A stretch of DNA of 10,591 nucleotides from Nitrospirae bacterium RBG_19FT_COMBO_42_15 (GTDB lineage: Bacteria; Nitrospirota; CAKKRA01; 9FT-COMBO-42-15). Position 1 is the stretch's first letter. Each line of letters begins with the position of its first letter. Shown piece by piece: positions 1 through 7,542 of this stretch. Under the pieces are notes generated by a model. The model had not been told where the DNA came from and searched no databases. It saw only the letters and a list, made by a program, of their open reading frames with translations. A program made the translations under genes and the position numbers. Where the stretch lies: the NCBI GenBank assembly GCA_001803815.1, contig MHEL01000055.1:1-10591 (forward strand), given 5' to 3'.

Positions 1-1
1 G

Positions 2-2425
2 GATGCTCAAAAAATAGAAAATAATCAGGAAGGCCAGATTATTTATCACGACGAAGCTCCTCAAAAGCCCCCCTTCTTTCTTTTAAGATGGTTCCGCAAA
101 AGGCCGATTCCTACTGCTGTTGGCATAATATCCATTATTGTTATTATTGCCGGACTTGCCTTCTTCTATAAAATAACAAGAGGACTCCCTCCAATTGAGG
201 CGCTCCGCGATTACCAGCAGAGCCTTATTACAAATATATATTCAGATAATAATAAGGTATTAGGGCAGTTTTATATTGAAAGGAGGAGGCCTGTATCACT
301 TTCAAGGATGCCAAAGCACCTAAAAAATGCAGTGATTGCTGTTGAGGATTCAAGGTTCTATCAGCATGGCGCGCTTGACTATTTTGGAATTGCAAGGGCA
401 TTGGTTATGAATATCATTACAGGAGAAATCAGGCAGGGCGGCAGCACAATCACACAGCAGCTTGCAAGGACGCTATTCCTGTCCAGAGAAAGGAGCCTTG
501 AGAGAAAAATAAAAGAGGCAATCCTTGCAGGCAGATTGGAAAAATTATATACAAAAGACGACATACTTGAATTTTACCTTAACCAGATATACTTTGGCCA
601 TGGCGCATATGGCATCCAGTCTGCTGCAAATACATATTTTGGAAGGGATGTTGAGGATATTACCTTACATGAGGCAGCATTCCTTTCAGGGCTTCCAAAG
701 GCGCCTGCTGACTATTCTCCCTACCATAATCCTGAAAAGGCAAAGCAGAGGCAGGAGGTAGTGTTAAAAAGGATGGTTGATGAAAAATATATTGCTGAGA
801 AGGATTATCAGGAGGCATATAAAAAGTCGCTTGTCTTTGAAAGGAGAAAGAAGGACAAAGAGATAGCGCCTTATTTCCTTGAATATGTGAGGCAGTACCT
901 TGAGGCAAATTATGGAAGCGACATGCTTTACCGCGGCGGCATGAATGTGTATACAACAGCAAATTATGATATGCAGGAGGCAGCAACAAAGGCCCTTAAA
1001 CACGGACTCAGGGAACTGGACAAAAGGCAGGGGTTCAGGGGCCCGATTGGCCGCAGGCCGCCTGATGAGGTGCAGGATATAAAGAAGGGCAAAGAGGCAA
1101 GGGGGATGATTATCCCTCCCCCTGATTTTGGCAAGGATGAACTATTGGACGCAACTGTGATTGCTGTTGGCAATGAGGGCGCGACAGTTGATACAAGGAG
1201 CTTAAAAGGCAGAATACTATTTGATGATATGAAGTGGGCAAGAAGAAGGCTTCTTGACCCTAATGATGTTGAAAAATTTAAATACAATGAAAAGGCAAAA
1301 CCGCCTGATATCTTAAAAGTGGGCGATATTGTAAAGGTTGCAGTAAAGGGTGTTGATGCAAAGACAAAGGAGACGCTCTTTGCGCTTGAACAGGAGCCGA
1401 TGGTTGAAGGGGCGCTTCTTGCTATAGACCCGAGGACAGGCGCAATAAAGGCAATGGCAGGCGGGTATGATTTTGAAAAGAGCAAATTCAACAGGGCAAT
1501 TCAAGCAAAGCGCCAGCCCGGCTCTGCCTTTAAACCAATAATATATGCCACTGCAATTGACATGGGCTTTTCGCCTTCAACAATCCTTGTTGATGCGCCG
1601 ATTGTATATGAAGACCCGACGCTTGAAAAGGACTGGAAGCCTTTAAACTATGATGAGAAATTCCACGGCTTTATAAGCATGAGAAACGCCCTTGCCTATT
1701 CAAGGAATGTGGCCACAATACGATTGCTTGAAAAGGTTGGCACAAGGGGCGTAATTGATTTTAGCCAGAGGGTGGGAATAAAGAACCCCCTTGCAAATGA
1801 CCTTTCTGTTGCACTCGGCTCATCCAGCGTTACTTTGCATGAGCTTACATCTGTCTTTGGGATATTTGCGAATCAGGGGATAAAGGCAGAGTCAATGTCA
1901 ATTAAGTTGATTACAACCAAGGAGGGGAAGGTTCTTTTGGAAGAGGCAGAGACAAAGTCAGAGCCTGTGCTTTCAAAAGAGACAGCATATCTAATAACAA
2001 ACATGCTTGAGGATGTTATCCAGTACGGCACAGGCCAGAGGGCAAAGGCTTTGGGCAGGCAGATGGCAGGAAAGACAGGCACAACAAATGAATTTACAGA
2101 TGCATGGTTTATGGGCTATACGCCGAATCTTGTGGTTGGCGTATGGGTAGGCTTTGACGACAGGAAGAGCCTTGGGCCCGGAGAGGCAGGCGCGCGCGCA
2201 GCGCTTCCAATCTGGATAGAGTTTATGAAGACAGCCTTAAATCAGATTCCAGAGGAGGCCTTTACAATACCAGAGGATATTGTGTTTACAAGTATAGACC
2301 CTGAAAACGGACTCCTCGCATCGGACAGCACAAAGAATCCTGTAATAGAGGTGTTTAAAAGAGGCTTTGAGCCTACAAAATCTTCAGATGCAAGCAAACC
2401 CACACAGTTTTTCAGGATGGATTAG
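2..2425 (+). CDS. mrcA: Penicillin-binding protein 1A-type bifunctional peptidoglycan synthase, 5'-partial
   Basis: Polymerises lipid II into glycan strands and cross-links peptides on the outer face of the inner membrane. The frame is open from base 2, so the true start lies upstream; 807 residues are visible. Visible residues 1-36 are a cytoplasmic tail, and 37-57 form a membrane anchor rich in Ile and Val. The GT51 glycosyltransferase follows, with VEDSRFYQHG (catalytic Glu at 344-346), GGSTITQQLAR and LNQIYFGHGAYG. A linker or OB-like region comes next. The transpeptidase has the SAFK motif (nucleophile Ser at 1523-1525), SRN (1700) and KTGTT (2072). All key motifs are intact. The ATG at 308 is internal, because the membrane anchor and the conserved lead-in to GT51 lie before it in the same frame. 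Family assignment is firm; PBP1A versus another class A paralogue is inferred. Confidence 0.95.
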   Translation, partial: DAQKIENNQEGQIIYHDEAPQKPPFFLLRWFRKRPIPTAVGIISIIVIIAGLAFFYKITRGLPPIEALRDYQQSLITNIYSDNNKVLGQFYIERRRPVSLSRMPKHLKNAVIAVEDSRFYQHGALDYFGIARALVMNIITGEIRQGGSTITQQLARTLFLSRERSLERKIKEAILAGRLEKLYTKDDILEFYLNQIYFGHGAYGIQSAANTYFGRDVEDITLHEAAFLSGLPKAPADYSPYHNPEKAKQRQEVVLKRMVDEKYIAEKDYQEAYKKSLVFERRKKDKEIAPYFLEYVRQYLEANYGSDMLYRGGMNVYTTANYDMQEAATKALKHGLRELDKRQGFRGPIGRRPPDEVQDIKKGKEARGMIIPPPDFGKDELLDATVIAVGNEGATVDTRSLKGRILFDDMKWARRRLLDPNDVEKFKYNEKAKPPDILKVGDIVKVAVKGVDAKTKETLFALEQEPMVEGALLAIDPRTGAIKAMAGGYDFEKSKFNRAIQAKRQPGSAFKPIIYATAIDMGFSPSTILVDAPIVYEDPTLEKDWKPLNYDEKFHGFISMRNALAYSRNVATIRLLEKVGTRGVIDFSQRVGIKNPLANDLSVALGSSSVTLHELTSVFGIFANQGIKAESMSIKLITTKEGKVLLEEAETKSEPVLSKETAYLITNMLEDVIQYGTGQRAKALGRQMAGKTGTTNEFTDAWFMGYTPNLVVGVWVGFDDRKSLGPGEAGARAALPIWIEFMKTALNQIPEEAFTIPEDIVFTSIDPENGLLASDSTKNPVIEVFKRGFEPTKSSDASKPTQFFRMD

Positions 2426-2606
2426 AAGAGATTTGAACTGTTTAATCAGTTTGGACCGAGTGTTTTTTAAACCGCATTCCCTCTGACACATAATAATTGA
2501 CATTACCTCCGTATCATAGGCGCAGAGATAAATTACTGCTTTTGAAAAACTTAAAAGAGCGTGTAACATAATATTGGGAAAGAAATTATAGGGCGAAACA
2601 AAGGGA
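2426..2606. other. Intergenic spacer with no recognisable gene
   Basis: All forward frames are broken by stops. The only reverse-strand frame runs back into the penicillin-binding protein gene and looks like a shadow. A short inverted repeat (aactg / cagtt around 2436-2451) followed by a later T run at 2463-2469 is too weak and too far from the T run to call a terminator. Confidence 0.5.
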
Positions 2607-2635
2607 TTGAAATAAATGTCTGATTTGCTTATAAT
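2607..2635 (+). promoter_or_regulatory. Sigma70-like promoter of the AbrB/PIN toxin-antitoxin operon
   Basis: The -35 box TTGAAA (2607-2612) and -10 box TATAAT (2630-2635) are separated by exactly 17 nt. This is one mismatch from the full consensus. It lies 35 nt before the antitoxin start, so the leader would be about 30 nt. No other promoter of this quality is near. Confidence 0.75.
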
Positions 2636-2647
2636 AAGAAAATCAGA
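2619..2647. promoter_or_regulatory. Palindromic operator candidate overlapping the -10 box
   Basis: The bases are symmetric around 2633: the outer arms are TCTGATTT and AAATCAGA, and the inner arms CTTAT and ATAAG. There is one mismatched pair (2627/2639). The -10 box lies inside it. An extra half-site AATCAGA recurs at 2649-2655, 8 bp after the copy at 2641-2647. AbrB/MazE-type antitoxins usually bind such sites as dimers and repress their own operon. Autoregulation here is inferred. Confidence 0.6.
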
Positions 2648-2656
2648 TAATCAGAA

Positions 2657-2662
2657 AGGAGG
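2657..2662 (+). promoter_or_regulatory. Ribosome binding site that fixes the antitoxin start
   Basis: AGGAGG stands 8 nt before the ATG at 2671. The in-frame TTG at 2665 is only 2 nt away, too close to be used. Confidence 0.8.
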
Positions 2663-2670
2663 GATTGTGT

Positions 2671-2943
2671 ATGCCTGTTGTTAAACTAAGAGAAAGGGGA
2701 CAGCTAACTATCCCATACGAATACAGAAAAGAGCTCGGTATTGGCAAAGAAGATGTGCTCAATGTCTTAAAAATCGGCGATGTGCTTATCCTTGTGCCAA
2801 AACAGCTTACCGGTGATGTGGTTTCAAGAAAAATCGAAGCCGCCATAAAGAAAAAAGGGCTGACCCTTGATAATCTTCTTAAAAATCTGAGGGAGCAGAG
2901 GAAAAAATATTCCAGAGAGGCATATGCAAAAGCAAAGGCCTAA
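2671..2943 (+). CDS. AbrB/MazE/SpoVT-family antitoxin
   Basis: A 90-residue protein. Residues 1-45 match the swapped-hairpin AbrB DNA-binding fold: a short strand, the GQLTIPYEYRKELGI segment, then LNVLKIGDVLILVPK. The C-terminal half (about 50-90) is helical and highly charged, as expected for the part that wraps and inhibits a partner toxin. Its stop lies 20 nt inside the downstream PIN gene, the usual antitoxin-first arrangement. It should neutralise the PIN RNase and repress its own promoter at the upstream palindrome (inferred from family behaviour). The start is set by the AGGAGG at 2657. Length is normal for the family. Confidence 0.88.
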   Translation: MPVVKLRERGQLTIPYEYRKELGIGKEDVLNVLKIGDVLILVPKQLTGDVVSRKIEAAIKKKGLTLDNLLKNLREQRKKYSREAYAKAKA

Positions 2944-3367
2944 GGTTTTTCTTGACACCAGCGCGTTGATTGCCGGCATAGCATCTTCAAAGGGCGCAGC
3001 AAGAGCTGTACTGCAGCTTGCTGAAATCGGCTTGATAGAACTCATTGTCTCAAGACAGGTTATTGTTGAAGCAGACAGGAATATTGAAGAGAAACTGCCG
3101 GAGATGCTGAATGAATATAGGAAATTTATTGAACTCCTTGCACCCGTATTAGTTGACGACCCCCTTCAGAAAGATATTGCAAAATATTTAGCAGTAATTA
3201 ATCCGGATGATGCGCCTATCCTTGCATCAGCAGTAATTTCAGGCGCTGATTTCCTTGTTACATGGGACAGGAGGCATTTTATCGGCAAAAATATCCATAT
3301 CCATTCAAGCCTAAAGATCGTTACACCGGGGGAATTTTTGAAGCATTTCAGGAAATATGTTGAATAG
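2924..3367 (+). CDS. PIN-domain toxin (VapC-like ribonuclease)
   Basis: A 147-residue single PIN domain, expected to be a metal-dependent endoribonuclease that cuts RNA unless bound by the AbrB-type partner. The acidic active-site residues are visible in order: Asp11 in VFLDTSALIAG, Glu49 in VIVEADRN, Asp96 in NPDDAPIL and Asp115 in TWDRRHF. Nothing catalytic appears lost. The ATG at 2924 follows a GAGAGG and overlaps the antitoxin by 20 nt, so translation is probably coupled. It fits the broad group annotated as putative toxin-antitoxin toxin component, PIN family. The RNA target cannot be read from sequence. Confidence 0.87.
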   Translation: MQKQRPKVFLDTSALIAGIASSKGAARAVLQLAEIGLIELIVSRQVIVEADRNIEEKLPEMLNEYRKFIELLAPVLVDDPLQKDIAKYLAVINPDDAPILASAVISGADFLVTWDRRHFIGKNIHIHSSLKIVTPGEFLKHFRKYVE

Positions 3368-3385
3368 CTGCATTAGGGGGAAAAG

Positions 3386-3472
3386 TTGTATAGGTTTTAT
3401 GCACATAGCGTGGAAGGGAAGCCATTAGACGAATGGCACACTCTTGAGGAGCATTCAATTGATTTTCATTGA
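3386..3472 (+). pseudogene. Cas3 HD-nuclease N-terminal remnant
   Basis: A TTG-initiated 28-codon frame with AGGGGG at 3375-3380, 5 nt upstream. It reads LYRFYAHSVEGKPLDEWHTL and then EEHS before diverging and stopping at TGA 3470. The pattern Y-A-H-S-x-x-G-K-P, followed by W-x-x-L-x-x-H, is how Cas3 and Cas3'' HD domains begin; the last His is normally a metal ligand. The rest of the HD domain and the helicase are absent up to hsdM, so this is a stub. A chance match is possible given its length, but the spacing of several family-typical residues from the first codon favours a true remnant. Confidence 0.65.
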
Positions 3473-3511
3473 CAGATTTTATTGAAATATGTATGTTTTA
3501 GGCAATAATAT
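3469..3511 (+). promoter_or_regulatory. Likely promoter region of the hsd operon
   Basis: TTGACA (3469-3474) with TATGTT (3492-3497) at 17-nt spacing, or TTGAAA (3482-3487) with TAATAT (3506-3511) at 18 nt. Either could work, and the region is very A/T-rich. The first -35 overlaps the stop codon of the Cas3 stub. Which pair is used cannot be decided from sequence. Confidence 0.5.
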
Positions 3512-3559
3512 ATAAGAACACCCTCGTTTATAATTAAAATTAAATTAGGAAAATGATTG

Positions 3560-5194
3560 ATGGCTCGGATTAATAAAGAGAAAAAAAACCAAAACAATGA
3601 ACCGTTAGAAAAGAAGCTCTGGAAGGCTGCAGACAAGCTGCGGAAGAATATGGACGCCGCAGAATACAAGCATGTTGCTTTAGGCTTAATCTTCCTGAAA
3701 TATATCTCCGACGCCTTTGAAGAACTCTATCAAAAACTTAAAGAAGGCAAAGGCGCTTATGAAGGCGCAGACTCCGAAGATAAAAACGAATATACCGCTG
3801 AGAAAGTCTTTTATGTGCCGCCGTCCGCGCGTTGGAACTGGCTGCAAGGCAGGGCAAAACTTCCGACCATTGGCAAGGATGTTGACGATGCAATGGATGC
3901 GATTGAAAAGGACAATCCTTCTCTCAGAGGAGTATTGCCAAAGGTTTATGCGCAGGAAAAGTTAGACAAGCAAAGTCTTGGCGGTTTAATAGACCTTATA
4001 GGCAGCGCAGCACTCGGCACAAAAGAGGCGCAGAGCAAAGATGTATTAGGCAAGGTTTATGAATACTTCCTTGGTGAGTTTGCCTTGGCTGAAGGCAAAA
4101 AGGGCGGACAATTTTATACGCCTTCAAGTGTTGTAAAACTGCTTGTTGAAATGCTTGAACCTTACGAGGGCAGGGTATTTGACCCTTGCTGCGGTTCAGG
4201 CGGTATGTTTGTGCAGAGTGAAAAGTTTGTAGAGGCGCACAGGGATTACTATAAGAAAAAGAAAAACGGGTTGTCCCTTAATCCGGCAGATCGCATCTCA
4301 ATTTACGGACAGGAAAGCAATCAGACAACATGGCGTCTGGCAAAGATGAACCTTGCAATCCGCCATATAGACAGCAGTAATGTGAAATGGAACAACGAAG
4401 GCTCGTTTCTCAATGACGCTCACAAAGACCTGAAGGCTGATTACATCATCGCTAAACCGCCATTTAACGACAGCGACTGGAGCGGAGACCTGCTTCAAAA
4501 TGACGCCCGCTGGAGCGTACTCGGACAGAAACTCCCGCCCCCGCCGAATAATGCAAATTACGCATGGATACAGCACTTCCTATATCACATTGCGCCGACA
4601 GGCATGGCAGGGTTTGTATTAGCGAAAGGTTCGCTGACGACCAAGACCAATAACGAAGGCGAGATACGCAAAGCAATGGTTGAGAACGACCTGATTGATT
4701 GCATCGTAAATCTTCCGACAAAGTTATTTCTTAATACTCAAATACCCGCATGCCTCTGGTTCATTCGCCGGAATAAGCAGAAAAGAAAGGGAGAGATTCT
4801 CTTCATAGACGCCCGCAATATGGGCTATTTAATCAACCGCAGAAACAGGGACTTGTCCGATGAAGACATCGCCTTAATTGCAGGCACATATCACAACTGG
4901 CGCACCACCTCCTCCACCCCTCTCCCTCTGGGAGAGGGCAAGGGTGAGGGTATCTACAAGGATGTGCAGGGCTTCTGCAAGTCAGCGGCATTGGATGAAG
5001 TAAAGGCATTGAATTATGTATTGACACCCGGCAGATACATCGGCTTGCCTGATGATGAAGATGATTTTAATTTTGCGGAGAGGTTTAATGCGTTGAAAGC
5101 TGAACTGGAAAAGCAGATAGCAGAAGAAGCGGAATTGAACAAAGCTATTGTGCAGAACCTTGCGAAGATTGAGGTAAAGGGATATGACAAATAG
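3560..5194 (+). CDS. hsdM: Type I R-M DNA methyltransferase subunit HsdM
   Basis: A 544-residue adenine-N6 methyltransferase that, with HsdS, modifies the recognition site using S-adenosylmethionine. Residues about 13-165 are the helical HsdM N-terminal domain ([26 protein letters not shown]). The catalytic N6-MTase domain follows: [14 protein letters not shown], the SAM-binding motif [10 protein letters not shown] (208-217), and motif IV at 298-303, which reads AKPPFN. Lys299 stands where Asn or Asp is usual. Residues about 449-463 carry a palindromic-repeat-encoded stretch ([13 protein letters not shown]) in a surface-loop position. The C-terminal helix (505-540) should contact HsdS. The ATG at 3560 is preferred over the TTG at 3557, because AGGA at 3547-3550 lies 9 nt before it. 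The gene overlaps the next one by 11 nt. Confidence 0.95.
   Translation: MARINKEKKNQNNEPLEKKLWKAADKLRKNMDAAEYKHVALGLIFLKYISDAFEELYQKLKEGKGAYEGADSEDKNEYTAEKVFYVPPSARWNWLQGRAKLPTIGKDVDDAMDAIEKDNPSLRGVLPKVYAQEKLDKQSLGGLIDLIGSAALGTKEAQSKDVLGKVYEYFLGEFALAEGKKGGQFYTPSSVVKLLVEMLEPYEGRVFDPCCGSGGMFVQSEKFVEAHRDYYKKKKNGLSLNPADRISIYGQESNQTTWRLAKMNLAIRHIDSSNVKWNNEGSFLNDAHKDLKADYIIAKPPFNDSDWSGDLLQNDARWSVLGQKLPPPPNNANYAWIQHFLYHIAPTGMAGFVLAKGSLTTKTNNEGEIRKAMVENDLIDCIVNLPTKLFLNTQIPACLWFIRRNKQKRKGEILFIDARNMGYLINRRNRDLSDEDIALIAGTYHNWRTTSSTPLPLGEGKGEGIYKDVQGFCKSAALDEVKALNYVLTPGRYIGLPDDEDDFNFAERFNALKAELEKQIAEEAELNKAIVQNLAKIEVKGYDK
4915..4950. repeat. GC-rich palindromic repeat inside hsdM
   Basis: Perfect 9-bp arms CCCTCTCCC (4918-4926) and GGGAGAGGG (4930-4938) enclose a 3-nt loop. 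They are flanked by CACCC (4915-4919) and GGGTG (4942-4946), which are also complementary. It is read in frame as [11 protein letters not shown]. The style matches dispersed REP-like elements that produce PLPxGEG peptides in many bacterial proteins (from memory). Confidence 0.75.
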
Positions 5195-6338
5195 CAAGCA
5201 TCCAAAAAAATCAGTAGATAAGGCACTTACAGGTTTTCAACCTGCAATGCGAAGAGAGTTTTATTGGAGCATTGCCGAAATACTCCAGACAGCAAGGCAG
5301 AATGCTTATCGTGCCGTCAACTTCGCAATGGTTGAGGCATATTGGAGTGTCGGGAAATTGATTGTTGAAGAGGAACAGAGTGGGAAGCAAAGAGCAGATT
5401 ATGGAAGCAGCCTGATTAAAAACCTTTCGGTCAGGCTGACTGAAGATTTTGGAAAGGGCTTCTCTGAACAAAGTTTATGGAATATGCGGCTGTTTTACCT
5501 TAGGTTTCCAATTCTCTCCTCACTGCGGAGAGAATTGACATGGACGCACTACAAAATGCTTTTGCGGGTGGAAAATGAAAAAGCCCGGGATTATTATATT
5601 AGTGAAACAGCAGAGCAGAACTGGAGCGTTCGCACATTAGAACGTCAGGTAAACTCACTCTATTATGAGCGTCTTTTGACAAGCAGGAACAAAAAGCCTG
5701 TAATCAAAGAGATGAAGGAAAAGACCGCTCCTCTTACCCCAACGCCGCAGGATTTCATAAAAGACCCCTATGTCCTTGAGTTTCTGGGGATGCCCGATGT
5801 TACCCAATTTCGGGAGTCCGAACTTGAGCAGGCTATTATTGATAAACTGAGGGAGTTCATTCTTGAACTGGGCAAAGGGTTCGCCTTTGTTGCACGGCAG
5901 CAGAGGATAAATACCGAGACATCTGAATTTTACATAGACCTCGTCTTTTATAATTACCTCCTCAAATGTTTTGTGATCATTGACCTCAAGACCGGAAAGC
6001 TCACCCATCAAGACATCGGACAGATGGATATGTACGTCAGGCTTTATGAAGATACCTTTAAAGGTGAAGACGACAATCCGACCATAGGCATTATCCTTTG
6101 CACCGAAAAAGACCATACAGTTGCCAAATACTCCGTGCTAAATGAAAGCCGCCGGTTGTTTGCTTCTAAATACAAACTCTACCTGCCTACAGAGGAAGAA
6201 TTAGCACGGGAAGTAGAGCGGGAAAAGGCGCTCCTGACAAGGGAAATGAAAGCGAGAGGCAAAAGCAGCCGCACATCTCAGCCGAAGATTGTTAAGGCAA
6301 AAAAACAGCCGAAAAAAATGAAGGTGAGTAATGAGTGA
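5184..6338 (+). CDS. DUF1016/YhcG-family PD-(D/E)XK nuclease
   Basis: A 384-residue protein with two recognisable parts. Residues about 22-175 form the helical DUF1016 N-terminal domain ([46 protein letters not shown]). Residues about 190-345 form the nuclease domain ([37 protein letters not shown]). The probable PD-(D/E)XK residues are Asp252 and Asp267-x-Lys269, with a Glu near 213-215. The tail (350-384) is Lys/Arg-rich and may bind nucleic acid. It sits between hsdM and hsdS, overlapping them by 11 and 8 nt, a context in which this family is often found. A role in DNA cleavage or recombination linked to the R-M system is inferred; the exact substrate is unknown. Confidence 0.9.
   Translation: MTNSKHPKKSVDKALTGFQPAMRREFYWSIAEILQTARQNAYRAVNFAMVEAYWSVGKLIVEEEQSGKQRADYGSSLIKNLSVRLTEDFGKGFSEQSLWNMRLFYLRFPILSSLRRELTWTHYKMLLRVENEKARDYYISETAEQNWSVRTLERQVNSLYYERLLTSRNKKPVIKEMKEKTAPLTPTPQDFIKDPYVLEFLGMPDVTQFRESELEQAIIDKLREFILELGKGFAFVARQQRINTETSEFYIDLVFYNYLLKCFVIIDLKTGKLTHQDIGQMDMYVRLYEDTFKGEDDNPTIGIILCTEKDHTVAKYSVLNESRRLFASKYKLYLPTEEELAREVEREKALLTREMKARGKSSRTSQPKIVKAKKQPKKMKVSNE
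5509..5537. repeat. 11-bp perfect inverted repeat within the DUF1016 gene
   Basis: CAATTCTCTCC (5509-5519) and GGAGAGAATTG (5527-5537) are perfect reverse complements around a 7-nt loop. The encoded segment [10 protein letters not shown] follows the normal family layout with no obvious extra length, so this looks like a hairpin in ordinary coding sequence rather than an insertion. Confidence 0.6.
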
Positions 6339-7515
6339 GTGGAAGGGATATAAATTCTCTGATTTTGTGAACATCAATCCACCTGTAAAACTGATAAATG
6401 GGGAGCAATATTCTTATGTAGAAATGAAGGATTTGAGCGATGGACAAAGGCATTGTTCCCCAAGTATTGAACGAGAATTAACAGGCGGTGCAAGATTCAA
6501 TGACGGCGACACGTTGTTTGCACGAATTACTCCCTGCCTTGAAAATGGGAAAATATGTCAAGTAACAGGTTTGAAGAACGGCACAGGGTTTGGCTCCACA
6601 GAATTTTTTGTTTTCAGGGGTAAGAAGGATATTTCAGATAATGACTTTGCTTTTTACTTATCAAGATGGGATGAAGTAAGAGCATTTGCGGAAATGAATT
6701 TTGACGGCACATCTGGGAGACAAAGAGTGCCGAAAGATGCTTTCAATAACCTGTTTTTGAACTTGCCTGATTTACCCGAACAAAAATCCATCGCCTCAAT
6801 TCTCAGCAGTCTTGACGACAAGATAGACCTCCTCCACCGCCAGAACAAGACCCTTGAGGCATCAGCAGAGACGCTGTTCAGGCAGTGGTTTATTGAGGCT
6901 GCACCTCAACCCTCACCTCACCTCTCCCATGGGGAGAGGGATAATGCGGAGGAGGGGTGGGAGACGGGGAAGTTGGGGGATGTGATAGAGCTTGTTTATG
7001 GCAAGGGTTTAAAAGAAGAAATTAGAACGGGAAAAGGATTCCCTGTTGTTGGATCGAGCGGCATTGTTGGACATCATTCTGAGTTTTTGGTTGAAGGGCC
7101 TGGCATTGTTATTGGCAGAAAGGGCACACTCGGAAAGGTAATTTATCTTTTTGAAAATTTCTTCCCCATTGATACGACCTATTTTATTAAATCAAGAGTT
7201 AATTCAGTCGGCTTATTTTATGAATATTTTCTTTTAAAGACATTGAATTTTGAAGAGATGAATACAGATTCAGCGGTTCCTGGCCTTAATAGGGAGCTTG
7301 CACTTTCTACTGAAATCAAAGTTGCTCCATTTGATAAATTAAAACAGTACAACGGCTATTGTGCTTCTCTATTTGAAAAACTTAAACAAAATAACTCTCA
7401 GATCCGCACCCTCGCCCGCCTGCGGGATACGCTGCTGCCGAAGCTGATGAGCGGTGAAGTGAGAGGGAAGGATTCGGAGAGGGGTGGGGAGAAGATAAAT
7501 ATAAAAACTGTATAA
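6331..7515 (+). CDS. hsdS: Type I R-M specificity subunit HsdS
   Basis: A 394-residue subunit that reads the bipartite target for HsdM and HsdR. The layout is TRD1 (about 1-145, ending FLNLPDLPEQKSIA), a central conserved coiled coil (about 147-190, LDDKIDLLHRQNKTLEA then ETLFRQWF), a linker (191-211), TRD2 (about 212-335, GKLGDVIELVYGKGLK and GIVIGRKGTLGKV) and a distal coiled coil (about 336-377, ending LRDTLLPKLMSGEV). Both half-site readers are present, so it should recognise a split sequence; which one cannot be predicted here. The start codon lies within ATGAGTGA, overlapping the preceding gene by 8 nt. The linker and the last 17 residues are encoded by G-rich repeat sequence and are probably not functional parts of the fold. 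Confidence 0.94.
   Translation: MSEWKGYKFSDFVNINPPVKLINGEQYSYVEMKDLSDGQRHCSPSIERELTGGARFNDGDTLFARITPCLENGKICQVTGLKNGTGFGSTEFFVFRGKKDISDNDFAFYLSRWDEVRAFAEMNFDGTSGRQRVPKDAFNNLFLNLPDLPEQKSIASILSSLDDKIDLLHRQNKTLEASAETLFRQWFIEAAPQPSPHLSHGERDNAEEGWETGKLGDVIELVYGKGLKEEIRTGKGFPVVGSSGIVGHHSEFLVEGPGIVIGRKGTLGKVIYLFENFFPIDTTYFIKSRVNSVGLFYEYFLLKTLNFEEMNTDSAVPGLNRELALSTEIKVAPFDKLKQYNGYCASLFEKLKQNNSQIRTLARLRDTLLPKLMSGEVRGKDSERGGEKINIKTV
6911..6965. repeat. GC-rich palindromic repeat inside the hsdS linker
   Basis: Perfect arms CCTCTCCC (6921-6928) and GGGAGAGG (6932-6939) enclose a 3-nt loop. The core is preceded by CCTCACCTCA and followed by a G-rich tail with GGAGGAGGGGTGGGAG. It is read in frame as PSPHLSHGERDNAEEGW, between the central coiled coil and TRD2. 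It shares the core arms and style with the hsdM element. Confidence 0.75.
7461..7494. repeat. Half copy of the same repeat at the 3' end of hsdS
   Basis: GAGAGGGAAGGATTCGGAG and the following GGGGTGGGGAG align with the right half of the linker repeat (GAGAGGGATAATGCGGAGG, then AGGGGTGGGAG) apart from small differences. No left arm is present. It encodes the final Arg/Gly/Glu-rich tail of HsdS. Confidence 0.5.
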
Positions 7516-7542
7516 AGTTATTTAGAAGATGGAGGACTTGAT

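Noticed and set aside
308..310. ATG as the start of the penicillin-binding protein
   Set aside because: The same frame is open to base 2 and encodes the membrane anchor and the conserved lead-in to the glycosyltransferase, so this Met is internal.
964..1491. Long reverse-strand open frame opposite the penicillin-binding protein gene
   Set aside because: Serine-rich, low-complexity translation with no family features; it mirrors the codon bias of the real gene on the other strand.
2436..2471. Possible transcription terminator after the penicillin-binding protein gene
   Set aside because: The stem is only 5 bp and is not directly followed by the T run; pairing over the longer span is A/T-only.
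2665..2667. TTG as the antitoxin start
   Set aside because: It lies only 2 nt after AGGAGG; the ATG at 2671 has proper spacing and gives the normal family N-terminus.
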